NCBI RefSeq assembly: GCF_900101465.1
Contig: NZ_FMZM01000003.1
Location: forward strand, 248,001 to 312,000
Source: Nocardioides lianchengensis
GTDB taxonomy: Bacteria; Actinomycetota; Actinomycetes; Propionibacteriales; Nocardioidaceae
Direction of reading: 5' to 3'
DNA: 64,000 nt
In this document: in pieces, positions 1 to 9,320 of the stretch
Layout: each line of letters begins with the position of its first letter
Numbering within the stretch: position 1 is the first letter of the stretch
Position numbers and translations under genes: made by a program
Notes under the pieces: generated by a model
Told to the model about the DNA's origin: nothing
What the model saw: the letters and a program-made list of their open reading frames with translations, nothing else
The model's database searches: none

Positions 1-320
1 AGTACGAGCGGGGCCACGAGTTCGACTTCAGCGCCCGCTACACCGCGGAGTACGTGTCGCTGCTGACGCCCGACCTGCCTGACGAGCTGACGACCCGGCT
101 CGGCGAGGTGGCCCGCGAGGCCCACCGCGTGCTCGGCCTCGACGACCTGTCACGCTCCGACTTCCTCGTCTCCCCCGACGGCACCTTCGTACTGCTCGAG
201 ACGGCCATCACGCCCGGCACCACCGAGACGTCGGTGCTGCCGTTCGCCTGCACCGCCAGCGGGACCTCGCTCGGCGAGGTCGCCCACGGCCTGGTCCGCC
301 GGGCGGTCGACCGCGGCTGA
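1..320 (+). CDS. D-Ala-D-Ala ligase-like ATP-grasp protein, C-terminal part (5' end outside window)
   Basis: About 105 C-terminal residues are visible, reading in frame from base 3 to the TGA at 318-320. The FDF-x-ARYT stretch, the LSRSDFLV strand and the LETAITPGTTETS segment correspond to the last lobe of D-Ala-D-Ala ligase-type ATP-grasp enzymes. In that family the segment normally reads E-x-N-x-x-PG and supplies two magnesium ligands; here the Asn position is Ala (E-T-A), whereas the complete ddl at 3062-4162 keeps E-I-N. This is therefore more likely a paralogue with a different or reduced activity than the cell's main D-Ala ligase. The N-terminal lobe and the start are not in the window. 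Confidence 0.7.
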   Translation, partial: YERGHEFDFSARYTAEYVSLLTPDLPDELTTRLGEVAREAHRVLGLDDLSRSDFLVSPDGTFVLLETAITPGTTETSVLPFACTASGTSLGEVAHGLVRRAVDRG

Positions 321-373
321 GCGCCCCTGATCTGCGGAACCCCAGCGGGGAGCGTTCCGGTGTCCTAGGGTTC

Positions 374-2602
374 TTGACCGTGACGTCCTCAGCCCGGGCC
401 ACGCGCGATCGCGGGCACGCCCGCCGCAAGCGCACCGACGAGACCGACTCCCCCACCGTCGAGGCGGCCGCCCCGTCGTCACCGGTGCCCATGCCGCTCA
501 ACAGGATCTCCCGGACCCCGCTCGAGGGCGCGCACGACCACCAGGAGTCGACCGGCACGGCCTTCGAGGTACGCCGTGCCCCGGAGCCGACCATCCACCG
601 GTTCTTCGGCCTGTTCGGCAGCACCGCCGTCGGCAACCTGCGCGAGGGAGAGATCGGCTCGGACGACGAGGCCGTCCCGCTGGAGTTCATCGACCTGGCC
701 GACACCCTCCAGGCCGTCCCCCAGCTCAAGGACGCCGAGGGGCTGAAGTTCGACGGCAAGGCCTTCGACAAGGCCGAGACCTTCGCGGGCACCGAGGCCA
801 TGAAGGGCTTCGGCGGCACGATGAGCGTGCTCGGCGGCGCCAAGGAGATGCTCGGCGGCGCGCTGGAGGCCAAGGACTCCGTCGAGAACCTGTGGCACGC
901 CTACCAGAAGTACGACTTCGGGCTCGGGGACGGCGCCCGCGGTGACTCGATCGGGAAGAACCTCGGAGCCGTCCAGATGGAGTCGGCGGCGACCTCGCTG
1001 CTGACCGGTGGCCTGGGCGTCACCTCCGGCGGCAGCTCCTTGGCGGGCATGTCGGACCTGGCCGGCGAGCAGATCCCGTTCCTCGACGTCGCCGTCAACG
1101 GCGTCCAGGGCACGATCAAGGCCAAGAAGGCCATCGAGGACAGCGTCGCCTCGGGCAAGCTCGGACGCCAGCGCACCCACATCAAGCGCGAGCAGGACAC
1201 GTTCCTGCCCGAGGACGTGCGTGGTGAGCGCTTCGGCGAGTTCGTCACCGCGCTGAAGACCGGCGGCAAGGTCAAGGGCAGCGACCGGAAGCGGTGGCAC
1301 GAGTTCCACGTCGCCTGGGTGGCGCACGCCAGCGGCCTGACCGGCGGAACGTACGACGTGTCGGCCCCGGACCCCGACGCCGCCAAGGCCAAGAAGAAGC
1401 CCGTCGCCACGCCCCCGGGCGGCGGGGGGACCGGCGCCCCGGCCATCGAGTTCAACCCCCTCACGACCACGTGGTCCGACGCCACGCAGCACGCGGCCGA
1501 GAAGAAGGCCTTCCTGGAGTTCCTCCGGACCACCGGCAAGAAGGACTTCGGCTACGGCACCAAGCTCCGCACCAAGTACGAGGACGGCCTCAAGTCCGGC
1601 GGCACGCGCGCGGAGGGCTCGCAGGACTACGAGCAGATGCGCGACCTCGGCAAGGTGGCCAGCTTCGGCCAGCGGCGCAAGGCGGAGACCGCGACCATCA
1701 ACTCCGTCGAGGCGGTCGGGCACTTCGCCGACGCCGCCGGGACCTTCACCGCCGGCGGCGACATGGGCGCGACCAAGGCCACCGGCAAGGCCATCAAGGC
1801 GACCTCTGCGCTCTACAAGAGCCTGAAGACGCTGGTCAAGCGCGGACGTCGCGTGCACAAGCTGCGCGAGGCCAAGAACGAGATGGAGTACGGCGGGAAG
1901 GGCGACCGCGGCGTGCTGTGGGGCGCCAAGCAGTTCTTCTTCGGCAACGTCGACAGCCAGCAGAAGAAGGCGCGCGGGGCGCTCAACGCCGCGGTGAGCG
2001 CGCCCGAGCGGGCCGAGAAGGCGCACCAGGACGCCCTCGTCGCGTGGCAGACGCGGAAGGACGCCTACGACGCCTACGTCGAGGAGCTCGCGGACTACGA
2101 CGAGGGCAAGCGGCTCATCATGGACCTGATGAGCATCGACGAGACGGAGTTCGAGCGCCGTTTCCCGCCCGGCCCCGTCAAGGTGGACGACCCCGGCACG
2201 GCCCCGGTGAAGGGAGCCGCTCCGACCACCGGCAGGAAGGAGGGCGTCGCCAACGCCAAGACTGCGAAGGTGATGACCGCGGAGCAGGCCAAGCCGCTGA
2301 TCAAGAAGCTCACCATCCAGTGCAAGCGCAAGGTCGACGACCTGATCACCTGCCTGCTCAGCGACAACGAGACGGTTCGGCTCCGGGCCCGTGAGATCCT
2401 GCACATCGTCGCGGAGAACAACCTCGCGGGAGCGATCGCGAAGATCGACGACCAGGACCTGGAGATCCTCTACAAGGTGGCCAAGCAGATGCGGACCGAT
2501 CCGTCGTACAAGAGCAACGCCCAGCACGTTGCGGAGTTCAAGCGCCGCAAGTCGGCCATCAAGGAGATCGTCACCGGTCAGCTCTCGGGCGTGGGTGGCT
2601 GA
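374..2602 (+). CDS. Large Lys/Ala/Gly-rich protein of unknown function (742 aa)
   Basis: I do not recognise this protein. It starts at a TTG preceded by AGGG; an in-frame ATG at 491 is an alternative. Residues 1-70 look disordered and rich in Arg, Pro and Thr. Two similar-looking units follow, around residues 130-230 and 440-500, each a Gly/Ala-rich weakly hydrophobic stretch followed by Lys/Arg-rich helices. They are separated by a Pro/Gly linker near residue 345. Residues about 635-742 look like repeated amphipathic helices. There is no signal peptide, clear membrane helix or catalytic motif. The stop overlaps the start of the YbjN gene by 8 nt, so the two are probably cotranslated. A secreted or contractile-system cargo is possible but unproven. 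Confidence 0.7.
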   Translation: MTVTSSARATRDRGHARRKRTDETDSPTVEAAAPSSPVPMPLNRISRTPLEGAHDHQESTGTAFEVRRAPEPTIHRFFGLFGSTAVGNLREGEIGSDDEAVPLEFIDLADTLQAVPQLKDAEGLKFDGKAFDKAETFAGTEAMKGFGGTMSVLGGAKEMLGGALEAKDSVENLWHAYQKYDFGLGDGARGDSIGKNLGAVQMESAATSLLTGGLGVTSGGSSLAGMSDLAGEQIPFLDVAVNGVQGTIKAKKAIEDSVASGKLGRQRTHIKREQDTFLPEDVRGERFGEFVTALKTGGKVKGSDRKRWHEFHVAWVAHASGLTGGTYDVSAPDPDAAKAKKKPVATPPGGGGTGAPAIEFNPLTTTWSDATQHAAEKKAFLEFLRTTGKKDFGYGTKLRTKYEDGLKSGGTRAEGSQDYEQMRDLGKVASFGQRRKAETATINSVEAVGHFADAAGTFTAGGDMGATKATGKAIKATSALYKSLKTLVKRGRRVHKLREAKNEMEYGGKGDRGVLWGAKQFFFGNVDSQQKKARGALNAAVSAPERAEKAHQDALVAWQTRKDAYDAYVEELADYDEGKRLIMDLMSIDETEFERRFPPGPVKVDDPGTAPVKGAAPTTGRKEGVANAKTAKVMTAEQAKPLIKKLTIQCKRKVDDLITCLLSDNETVRLRAREILHIVAENNLAGAIAKIDDQDLEILYKVAKQMRTDPSYKSNAQHVAEFKRRKSAIKEIVTGQLSGVGG

Positions 2603-3053
2603 GGTGGCGCTCCTGGAGCGGGTCGTCGCCATCCTCGAGGGCCTGGAGTGGGTCGTCGAGCTGGACGACGAGCACCCCGGCGGCATGCTGCTCGAGCCCT
2701 CGGACGGCGAGGCGCCGTGGCCCTTCGTGGCCGAGGTCGACCCGGACGAGCCGCAGGTCGCGTTCTACAGCCTGCTGCCCGACGAGGTGCCCGAGGACCG
2801 GCGCGAGGCCGTCGCGGCCGTGCTGACCGAAGCCAACTACGGGCTCGTGGTCGGCTCGTTCGAGATCGACCTGAGCGACGGCGACGTCCGGTTCCGGACC
2901 TCGCTCGACCTCGGCCGCGCCGAGGTCGACGACGCCGTCCTCGCGGCCCTGGTGTCGCCGCTGGTCGCCCGCAACCTGGCCGCCATGGACCAGTGGATCG
3001 ACGGTCTGCAGGCCGTCGCCGGAGGCGCGGACCCGGCGGACGTGCTGGGCTGA
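2595..3053 (+). CDS. YbjN-family protein (type III secretion chaperone-like fold)
   Basis: The product is about 150 acidic residues. It matches the YbjN family in layout: an N-terminal helix (LLERVVAILEGLEW), alternating beta strands (FVAEVDPDEPQVAFYSLLP, then the region SFEIDLSDGDVRFRTSLDL), and a C-terminal helix pair ending in an AAMDQWIDGLQAV segment. YbjN proteins share a fold with type III secretion chaperones and often act as small binding partners; that is family knowledge. The GTG at 2595 overlaps the preceding 742-aa gene by 8 nt, and a second GTG at 2604 lies just past its stop, so translational coupling is likely either way. I infer that it could be a dedicated partner of the large upstream protein. 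Confidence 0.72.
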   Translation: MAEVALLERVVAILEGLEWVVELDDEHPGGMLLEPSDGEAPWPFVAEVDPDEPQVAFYSLLPDEVPEDRREAVAAVLTEANYGLVVGSFEIDLSDGDVRFRTSLDLGRAEVDDAVLAALVSPLVARNLAAMDQWIDGLQAVAGGADPADVLG

Positions 3054-3061
3054 CGGCGCGC

Positions 3062-4162
3062 TCAGCGCAGGCCGGTCGGGCGCTCCAGCGCGAGCTGGAT
3101 CAGCTCGTCGATCAGCTCGGGGTAGGACAGCCCGGTCGCCTCCCACATCTGGGGGTACATCGAGATCGGCGTGAAGCCGGGCATCGTGTTGATCTCGTTG
3201 AGGACGACCTCGCCGTCGGGCGTCACGAAGACGTCGACCCGGGAGAGCCCCTCGCCGTCGATCGCCTCGAAGGCCCGTACGGCGATCTCGCGCACCCGCT
3301 CGCTGACGTCGGCGGGCAGGTCGGCCGGGGCCTCGGTGCGCGCCTGGGAGTCGCTGAGGTACTTGGCCTCGAAGTCGTAGAAGGTCGCCGCGTCGTGGTC
3401 CACGACGATCTCGCCGGGCACCGAGGCCCGGGGGGCGCCCCCGTCGCGCCCGCCGAGGACGGCGCACTCGATCTCACGGCCCTCGAGGCCCTGCTCCACG
3501 AGCACCTTCGGGTCGTGGTAGCGGGCCGCCTCGATCGCCTCCGCCAGCCCGGTCAGGTCGTCGACGCGGGTCACGCCGAGCGAGGAGCCGGCACGGGCCG
3601 GCTTCACGAACACCGGGAACCGCAGCCGCTCCTGGACCTCCCGGACCACCTCGGCCTGGCGCTGCTCCCAGTCACGGGGGCGGACGACGACGTACGGGCC
3701 GACGGGCAGGCCGTGGCCGGCGAAGACCAGCTTCATGTAGTGCTTGTCCATCCCGACCGCAGAGGCCAGCACGCCCGCGCCGACGTAGCGGACGCCGGCC
3801 AGCTCGAGCAGGCCCTGGATGGTGCCGTCCTCGCCGTACGGGCCGTGCAGGAGGGGGAAGACGACGTCGACCTCGCCGACCTCGGCCAGCCCGGCCACCT
3901 CCCGCCCGGACTCGCGGGTGACCTCCGGGAGCCGCCCGGACGCCAGCTCGTAGCGGGACGCGTCGCCCGACGCGATCACCCACGCACCCTCGCGGGTGAT
4001 GCCGACGGGCAGGACGTCGTACTTCTCCGGGTCGATGGCCCGCATCACGCCCGCGGCGGTGGCCGCGGAGATGGCGTGCTCCCCCGAGCGGCCGCCGAAG
4101 ACCAGGGCCACCCGGACCCTGCGGGTCGGCTCGGCGGGGCTGTCGTGGTTCGGCTCGGACAT
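3062..4162 (-). CDS. ddl: D-alanine--D-alanine ligase
   Basis: The 366-aa product joins two D-Ala molecules with ATP to make the dipeptide that MurF adds to the peptidoglycan precursor, in the cytoplasm. The sequence shows the N-terminal GGRSGEHAIS loop, the ATP-grasp lysine loop (KPARAGSSLGV), the VEQGLEGREIECAVLG strand pair and the C-terminal metal site LNEINTMPGF with both Glu and Asn present. Length is normal for the family. It ends 8 nt from the convergent YbjN gene and is transcribed with murF, whose stop lies 11 nt upstream. The murF-ddl pairing fits peptidoglycan precursor synthesis. Confidence 0.96.
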   Translation of the reverse strand: MSEPNHDSPAEPTRRVRVALVFGGRSGEHAISAATAAGVMRAIDPEKYDVLPVGITREGAWVIASGDASRYELASGRLPEVTRESGREVAGLAEVGEVDVVFPLLHGPYGEDGTIQGLLELAGVRYVGAGVLASAVGMDKHYMKLVFAGHGLPVGPYVVVRPRDWEQRQAEVVREVQERLRFPVFVKPARAGSSLGVTRVDDLTGLAEAIEAARYHDPKVLVEQGLEGREIECAVLGGRDGGAPRASVPGEIVVDHDAATFYDFEAKYLSDSQARTEAPADLPADVSERVREIAVRAFEAIDGEGLSRVDVFVTPDGEVVLNEINTMPGFTPISMYPQMWEATGLSYPELIDELIQLALERPTGLR

Positions 4163-4173
4163 GTCCGGGGACC

Positions 4174-5544
4174 TTACTGGAGCGCGGCCGCGACCTCGTC
4201 CAGGCGCGCGCCGCGCGACGCCTTGACGAGAACAACGTCACCCTCGCCGACGTGGGCGCGCAGCCAGGCGACCGCAGCCTCGTTGTCCGGAACGAACGTG
4301 CTGCGGTCCCCCGCGCCGTCCGCCGTGGCCCGCGCCGCCTCGCCGACGACCAGGACGACGTCGACGCCACGGTCGACGGCGTACGCGCCGATCACCGCGT
4401 GCTCGGCGTCGCTGGTCGGGCCCATCTCGCGCATCTCGCCCAGCACCGCGACGGTCCGGCGGACCTCGGGGTCGGCGCCGATCGTGGCGAGCGCGTCGAG
4501 TGCCGCCCGCATCGACTCGGGGTTGGCGTTGTAGGAGTCGTTCAGGACGACGATCCCCGACGGCAGCTCGTGCAGCTCCATGCGCCACTGCGAGAGAGTC
4601 GTGACGGCGTCGAGCGCCGCGCCGACCTGCGGCAGGCTGAGCCCGACGGCCAGGGCGGCGGCTGCGGCGGCTGCGGCGTTGAGGGCCTGGTGTCCACCGA
4701 CCACCTGGAGCGTCACCGGGACCCGGTCCTGGGCGCTCGCGAGCACGAACGACGGGCGCCCGAGCCGGTCGAGGACCAGCTCCTCGACCCGGACGTCCGC
4801 GGCCCGCTCCTGCCCGAACGTCGTCACCGCGGCCCGGGTGCGTGCGGTCATCGCGAGGACCCGGTCGTCGTCGGCGTTGAGCACCGCCGTGCCGTCCTCG
4901 GGCAGGCACTCGACCAGCTCCCCCTTCGCCTCGGCGATGGCCTCCCGCGACCCGAACTCCCCCAGGTGGGCATGGCCGACGTTGAGGACGACCCCGACGT
5001 CCGGGGTCACCAGGGCGGTCAGCTCGGCGATGTGGCCGGTGCCGCGGGCGCCCAGCTCCAGGACCAGGAAGCGGGTCGACGGCTCGACCCGCAGCGCCGT
5101 GAGCGGCATCCCCAGCTCGTTGTTGAACGAGCCCCGGGTCGCCACGGTCGGCGCGACCTGGTCGAGCACGGCCCCGAGGAGGTCCTTGGTCGACGTCTTG
5201 CCCTGCGAGCCCGTGAGGCCGACGACCGTCAGGCCGCCGGCGCGCCGTACCCGGGCGACGACGTGGGCCGCGAGTCGCTGCAGCGCCTGCTGGGTGTCGG
5301 CGACGACCACCGTCGGGAGATCGGTACGACGGCTGCCGAGCACGGCGACCGCCCCCGCCGCGGCGGCCTGGGCGGCGTGCTCGTGGCCGTCCACCCGCTC
5401 GCCGACGAACGCGACGAAGAGGCTGCCGGGACCCGCCTCGCGGCCGTCGATGACCACCGGACCGTCGACCACGACCCCGGTGTCCCCGCCCACCACCTCA
5501 CCGTCGACGACGGCGGCGATCTCGGCCAGGGTCAGGGCGATCAT
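4174..5544 (-). CDS. murF: UDP-N-acetylmuramoyl-tripeptide--D-alanyl-D-alanine ligase
   Basis: This Mur ligase adds the D-Ala-D-Ala made by Ddl to UDP-MurNAc-tripeptide. The N-terminal domain binds the nucleotide sugar. The ATP loop is [14 protein letters not shown], with canonical GKTSTK, followed by [11 protein letters not shown], and the central domain contains [15 protein letters not shown]. The region [23 protein letters not shown] is diagnostic of MurF. I chose the ATG at 5544 ([10 protein letters not shown]) because it matches the family N-terminus; an in-frame ATG at 5556 adds four residues. The gene is divergent from the PLP enzyme at 5569 with very little space for promoters, and ddl follows directly. 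Confidence 0.95.
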   Translation of the reverse strand: MIALTLAEIAAVVDGEVVGGDTGVVVDGPVVIDGREAGPGSLFVAFVGERVDGHEHAAQAAAAGAVAVLGSRRTDLPTVVVADTQQALQRLAAHVVARVRRAGGLTVVGLTGSQGKTSTKDLLGAVLDQVAPTVATRGSFNNELGMPLTALRVEPSTRFLVLELGARGTGHIAELTALVTPDVGVVLNVGHAHLGEFGSREAIAEAKGELVECLPEDGTAVLNADDDRVLAMTARTRAAVTTFGQERAADVRVEELVLDRLGRPSFVLASAQDRVPVTLQVVGGHQALNAAAAAAAALAVGLSLPQVGAALDAVTTLSQWRMELHELPSGIVVLNDSYNANPESMRAALDALATIGADPEVRRTVAVLGEMREMGPTSDAEHAVIGAYAVDRGVDVVLVVGEAARATADGAGDRSTFVPDNEAAVAWLRAHVGEGDVVLVKASRGARLDEVAAALQ

Positions 5545-5568
5545 GGCGGCGACCATAGTCTGTCGCCC

Positions 5569-6633
5569 ATGGTCGACTCCCCCTCACCCGCCACCGTCGC
5601 CGTACACGCGGGGCGCCCGCCCCACGAGGCCGACGAGCCCCTGAACACCCCCATCACGATGGCCTCGACGTTCGTCGGCGGCGGCGAGCGGGAGTACGGC
5701 CGCTGGGGCAACCCGACGTGGCAGGCCTTCGAGGCCGCCCTCGGTGCTCTCGAGGGTGGCCGGACGCTGGCGTTCTCGTCGGGCCTGGCCGCCGTCTCGG
5801 TCGTCCTCGACCTGGTCGGGCAGGGTGCCAAGGTCATCGCGCCGGCACACTCCTACAACGGCACCATCGCGCAGCTGGCCGACCTCGAGGCCCGCGGCCG
5901 GATCATCACCGAGCTGGTCGACATCACCGACACCGCCGCGTTCGTGGCGGCCTGCGACGACGCCGCCCTGGTCTGGCTGGAGTCGCCGACCAACCCCGCG
6001 CTCGAGGTCGGCGACATCGAGACCATCGCCGCCGCGGCGCACGAGGCCGGAGCGTACGTCGTCGTCGACAACACCTTCGCCACGCCGCTGCTGCAGAAGC
6101 CGCTCGAGCTCGGCGCCGACATCGTCGTGCACTCCGCGACCAAGTACCTCGCCGGTCACAGCGACGTGCTCATGGGCGCGCTGGTCACCGACGACGACGC
6201 GCTGTACGGCGTACTGAAGGGCCGTCGCGACCTGCTCGGCGCCGTACCCGGCACCTTGGAGGCCTTCCTCGCCCTGCGCGGGATGCGCACGCTGCACCTG
6301 CGGGTCGAGCGCGCCCAGGCCAACGCGACGGAGCTGGCCGCTCGGCTGGGCGCGCACCCCGCCGTGTCGGACGTCCGCTACCCGGGCTTCGGCGGCATCG
6401 TGTCGATCGTCCTCGCCGGCGGCGCCCTGGCCGCCGACCTGCTCACCCACTCCACCGACCTCTGGGTCTACACGACCAGCCTCGGGGGTGTGGAGTCGAC
6501 CTTCGAGCGCCGCCGACGCTGGAAGTCCGAGCCCGCGACCATCCCCGACGCCCTGGTCCGACTCTCCGTCGGCATCGAGGACGTCGAGGACCTGTGGTCC
6601 GACCTGCAGCAGGCTCTCGACCGCCTCCCCTGA
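5569..6633 (+). CDS. Cys/Met-metabolism PLP-dependent enzyme (cystathionine gamma-synthase/lyase family)
   Basis: The product is 354 aa. PLP-fold landmarks are present: [22 protein letters not shown] near the N-terminus, the [12 protein letters not shown] segment, the [20 protein letters not shown] strand and the PLP lysine in [12 protein letters not shown]. The C-terminus has the [11 protein letters not shown] motif and the [10 protein letters not shown] motif of the family. Members perform transsulfuration or sulfur-amino-acid lyase reactions; which one applies cannot be told from the sequence. It is somewhat shorter than the usual 380-390 residues. The ATG at 5569 lies 24 nt from the divergent murF start, and the gene converges on gpsA with a shared hairpin. 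Confidence 0.88.
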   Translation: MVDSPSPATVAVHAGRPPHEADEPLNTPITMASTFVGGGEREYGRWGNPTWQAFEAALGALEGGRTLAFSSGLAAVSVVLDLVGQGAKVIAPAHSYNGTIAQLADLEARGRIITELVDITDTAAFVAACDDAALVWLESPTNPALEVGDIETIAAAAHEAGAYVVVDNTFATPLLQKPLELGADIVVHSATKYLAGHSDVLMGALVTDDDALYGVLKGRRDLLGAVPGTLEAFLALRGMRTLHLRVERAQANATELAARLGAHPAVSDVRYPGFGGIVSIVLAGGALAADLLTHSTDLWVYTTSLGGVESTFERRRRWKSEPATIPDALVRLSVGIEDVEDLWSDLQQALDRLP

Positions 6634-6706
6634 CCGCTCCGGCGCGCTCCAGGTCGGCGATCGGCCCACCGGATTTCGGCACGCTCCGTCGCGGCTCAAC
6701 CACCGT

Positions 6707-6743
6707 GAGACTGACTGATCTCGTCCCTCGATCAGTCGGTCTC
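6707..6743. terminator. Hairpin between convergent PLP-enzyme gene and gpsA
   Basis: GAGACTGACTGATC at 6707-6720 pairs with GATCAGTCGGTCTC at 6730-6743 through one G-U position, with a 9-nt loop. The right arm overlaps the gpsA stop codon. There is no T-run, so this is a probable bidirectional hairpin terminator rather than a classical intrinsic one. Confidence 0.6.
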
Positions 6744-7751
6744 CGCCTTGGTGTCGCGGGCGAGGAGGGCGTCCATCAGGTCGGCGGCGGTGAGCCGGCC
6801 GGCGACGACGTCGTCGACGTGCTGGGCGATCGGGGCGTCCACGCCGGCCTGCTCGGCGAGGGCCCGCAGCGAGGCGCAGGACTTGGCCCCCTCGGCCACC
6901 TGGCGGGTGGAGGCGTAGATGTCCTCCGAGGTCATGCCCTGCCCGAGCTTCTCGCCGAACGTCCGGTTGCGCGACAGCGGCGAGGAGCAGGTGGCGACCA
7001 GGTCGCCCAGCCCGGCGAGCCCCATCAGGGTCAGCGGGTTGGCCCCGAGGCGCATCGCCAGCCGGGCCGTCTCGGCCAGGCCCCGGGTGATCACCGACGC
7101 GGTCGTGTTGTCGCCGAAGCCGAGGCCGACGGCCATGCCGACGGCCAGGCCCACGACGTTCTTGTAGGCCCCGCCGAGTTCGCAGCCGAGCACGTCGACG
7201 GAGGTGTAGGGACGGAAGGCCGGCGAGTGGCAGCGGGCCTGCAGCATCCGTGCGACGTCCTCGTCCTCGCAGGCCACCACGGACGCGGCGGGCTCGCGGC
7301 GAGCGATCTCCTTGGCGAGGTTGGGCCCGCTGATGACCGCGATCCGCTCCGGACCCGCGCCCGTGACCTCGGCGATCACCTCGCTCATCCGCTTCAGGGT
7401 GCCGAGCTCGACGCCCTTCATCAGCGAGACCATCACCGCGTCGTCGGAGAGGTACGGCGCCCACTCGGTCAGGTTGACCCGCAGCGACTGCGACGGCACC
7501 GCGAGGACGACCACGTCCGCGCCGGCGAGCGCCTTCTCGGCGTCGTGGGTCGCGGTGACGGTCGGCGGGAGCTGGACGCCGGGGAGGTACTCGACGTTCT
7601 CGTGCTCGTCGTTGATCGTCGCGCATACCTCCTCGCGACGCCCCCACATCGTGACCTCGTTGCCGCCGTCGGCGAGGACGACGGAGAACGCGGTCCCCCA
7701 CGATCCCGCGCCGAGGACGGCGACCTTGCCGGTGGTGGAGATCGGGCTCAT
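6732..7751 (-). CDS. gpsA: Glycerol-3-phosphate dehydrogenase [NAD(P)+]
   Basis: The 339-aa cytoplasmic enzyme reduces dihydroxyacetone phosphate to sn-glycerol 3-phosphate, the backbone for phospholipids. The N-terminus carries the Rossmann motif [14 protein letters not shown]. The conserved SLMKGVE segment, [10 protein letters not shown], the [16 protein letters not shown] catalytic-lysine region and [12 protein letters not shown] in the C-terminal helical domain are all visible. Its ATG at 7751 overlaps the plsC stop by 4 nt, so the acyltransferase and its substrate-producing enzyme are translationally coupled. An open frame continues upstream without a stop, but the overlap and the family N-terminus support this start. 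Confidence 0.96.
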   Translation of the reverse strand: MSPISTTGKVAVLGAGSWGTAFSVVLADGGNEVTMWGRREEVCATINDEHENVEYLPGVQLPPTVTATHDAEKALAGADVVVLAVPSQSLRVNLTEWAPYLSDDAVMVSLMKGVELGTLKRMSEVIAEVTGAGPERIAVISGPNLAKEIARREPAASVVACEDEDVARMLQARCHSPAFRPYTSVDVLGCELGGAYKNVVGLAVGMAVGLGFGDNTTASVITRGLAETARLAMRLGANPLTLMGLAGLGDLVATCSSPLSRNRTFGEKLGQGMTSEDIYASTRQVAEGAKSCASLRALAEQAGVDAPIAQHVDDVVAGRLTAADLMDALLARDTKAETD

Positions 7752-8518
7752 GCAGGGGCCTCCCCCGGGTCGTGGCGGTGCGGGTTGCCGGTCTCTCGTA
7801 CGCCGGCCCGCCGCATGTCGAAGCGCTCGGCCGGGGCCGTCTCGCCGCGGATCTGCTCCACCAGCGTGACGATGGCGGCCATGATCCGGTCGGTCGCCTG
7901 CTGCACGACCGGCGGGGTCGCCTCGACGGCCAGCAGGTCGTCGAGGTCGACCGGGTCCCCGACCAGCATCCGGATCCGCTTGCGCGGGAACAGGTCGGGC
8001 CTCGTCGCGTACGGCGCCAGCAGCTCCTGGGCGCCCCACTGACCGATCGGGATGACCGGGCACCCGGTCGCGAGCGCGATCCGGGCGGCGCCGGACTTGC
8101 CGGTCATCGGCCACCCGCCCGGGTCGCGGGTGATCGTGCCCTCGGGGTAGACCACGACGCACTCGCCGGCCCGGACGGCGGCCACGGCGGCGTCGTACGC
8201 CCCGATGGCGTTGACGCTGAGCCGCTCCACGGGGATCTGGCCGGCCGCCCGCAGGAAGAAGCCGAGGGCCCGGTTGCGGAAGAGCCCCGACTTCGCGAGG
8301 TAGCGCGGCACCCGGCCGTGGTCCCAGACGATGTGCGCGGCGGTCAGCGGGTCCACGTGGGAGATGTGGTTGAGAACGAGGATGCAGCCGCCGGTCGCGG
8401 GGATCCTCTCGCCACCGGTCCACTCGTGCGTGGTGGTGGCCAGCAGCGCGGGTTTCACGATGGGGACGGCGAGGTGCCACGCCCAGCCACGTTTCTGCTG
8501 CAGCTTGCGAACCTTCAA
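7748..8518 (-). CDS. plsC: 1-acyl-sn-glycerol-3-phosphate acyltransferase
   Basis: The 256-aa product is a membrane-associated glycerolipid acyltransferase that esterifies lysophosphatidate to phosphatidate. The catalytic HX4D motif is NHISHVD, followed by the [20 protein letters not shown] block, the [10 protein letters not shown] block and a C-terminal [10 protein letters not shown] strand. I chose the TTG at 8518 ([12 protein letters not shown]) because a GAGGGAG ribosome-binding sequence lies just upstream; an upstream in-frame extension lacks family similarity. The stop overlaps gpsA, and the gene is divergent from cofC with a gap of about 100 nt. Confidence 0.9.
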   Translation of the reverse strand: MKVRKLQQKRGWAWHLAVPIVKPALLATTTHEWTGGERIPATGGCILVLNHISHVDPLTAAHIVWDHGRVPRYLAKSGLFRNRALGFFLRAAGQIPVERLSVNAIGAYDAAVAAVRAGECVVVYPEGTITRDPGGWPMTGKSGAARIALATGCPVIPIGQWGAQELLAPYATRPDLFPRKRIRMLVGDPVDLDDLLAVEATPPVVQQATDRIMAAIVTLVEQIRGETAPAERFDMRRAGVRETGNPHRHDPGEAPA

Positions 8519-8618
8519 CGCGCTCCCTCGTCTGATTCGTGACCTGTCCCACGTCCGAACGCAGGCTACTCGGTCAGCGGGGCGACGATCGCGCGCCCGA
8601 CCTGACAGGATCGTCCCG

Positions 8619-9251
8619 ATGTCCGTCCCGTCCCCCGAGCCCCGGCGCTTCGCGCTGCTCGTGCCCGTGAAGCCCCCGGCCCTCGGCAAGTCGCGGTTGG
8701 TGGGCCTGCCCGACGACGTACGACGCGAGCTCGCCGCCGCGTTCGCCCTCGACACCGTCGCCGCGTGCCTCGCCGCCGACCTCGTCGGGGCGGTCCTGGT
8801 GGCGACCGACGACGCCTCGTTCTCGGCGCGGCTCTCGGACCTCGGGTGCCCGTCGATCCCGGACGGCGTCACCGGCGACCTGAACGGCAGCCTGCGCCAG
8901 GCGGCCGCCGAGGCCCGACGCCGCTGGCCCGCCCTGCAGCCGGTCGCACTGTGCGCCGACCTGCCCGCCCTCCTGCCCGCCGACCTGGACGCCGCGCTCG
9001 CGCAGGTGGGCGACGAGCCCGCCTACGTGCCCGACGCGGCCGGCCTGGGCACCACGCTCTACACGGCGTCCTGGGACCGGTTCGACCCGCGCTTCGGCGA
9101 GGGCTCGAGGGACGCGCACGACCTGCAGGCGTTCGCGATCGCGCTGGACGCCGCGACCCTGCGGCGCGACGTCGACGACCTCGACGACCTGCGCGACGCC
9201 GTGGCGCTGGGCGTCGGTCCCCGCACCGACATGCTCACCCGCGAGCTCTGA
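8619..9251 (+). CDS. cofC: 2-phospho-L-lactate/phosphoenolpyruvate guanylyltransferase, coenzyme F420 pathway
   Basis: The 210-aa product is a nucleotidyltransferase. The N-terminal LLVPVKPPALGKSRL segment, the ALDTVAACL helix, the VLVATDD strand and the LCADLPALLPADLDAAL metal-site region match the CofC/FbiD family, which activates a three-carbon phosphate with GTP in F420 biosynthesis. Some members use 2-phospholactate, and mycobacterial FbiD uses phosphoenolpyruvate. An ATG at 8619 matches the family N-terminus. The gene converges on hup, with a strong hairpin between them. In mycobacteria ppk and mutT1 lie between fbiD and hupB; both are missing here. Confidence 0.88.
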   Translation: MSVPSPEPRRFALLVPVKPPALGKSRLVGLPDDVRRELAAAFALDTVAACLAADLVGAVLVATDDASFSARLSDLGCPSIPDGVTGDLNGSLRQAAAEARRRWPALQPVALCADLPALLPADLDAALAQVGDEPAYVPDAAGLGTTLYTASWDRFDPRFGEGSRDAHDLQAFAIALDAATLRRDVDDLDDLRDAVALGVGPRTDMLTREL

Positions 9252-9268
9252 CCGACCGCTCGGACGGC

Positions 9269-9304
9269 GACGGGGCCGCCCCCGTCACCGGAGGCGGCCC
9301 CGTC
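9269..9304. terminator. Bidirectional terminator between cofC and hup
   Basis: A perfect 12-bp inverted repeat, GACGGGGCCGCC at 9269-9280 and GGCGGCCCCGTC at 9293-9304, has a 12-nt loop and lies between two convergent genes. The lack of a T-run is common in this GC range. Confidence 0.75.
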
Positions 9305-9320
9305 ATCCGCGCGAGGGAGC

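Noticed and set aside
479..2686. 735-aa frame on the minus strand
   Set aside because: It is the reverse shadow of the 742-aa plus-strand gene; its Leu/Gly/Arg/Val repeats lack domains and result from third-position GC bias.
6732..8552. Possible single fusion of gpsA with an upstream frame
   Set aside because: The upstream portion is the shadow of plsC; gpsA has its own ATG overlapping the plsC stop.
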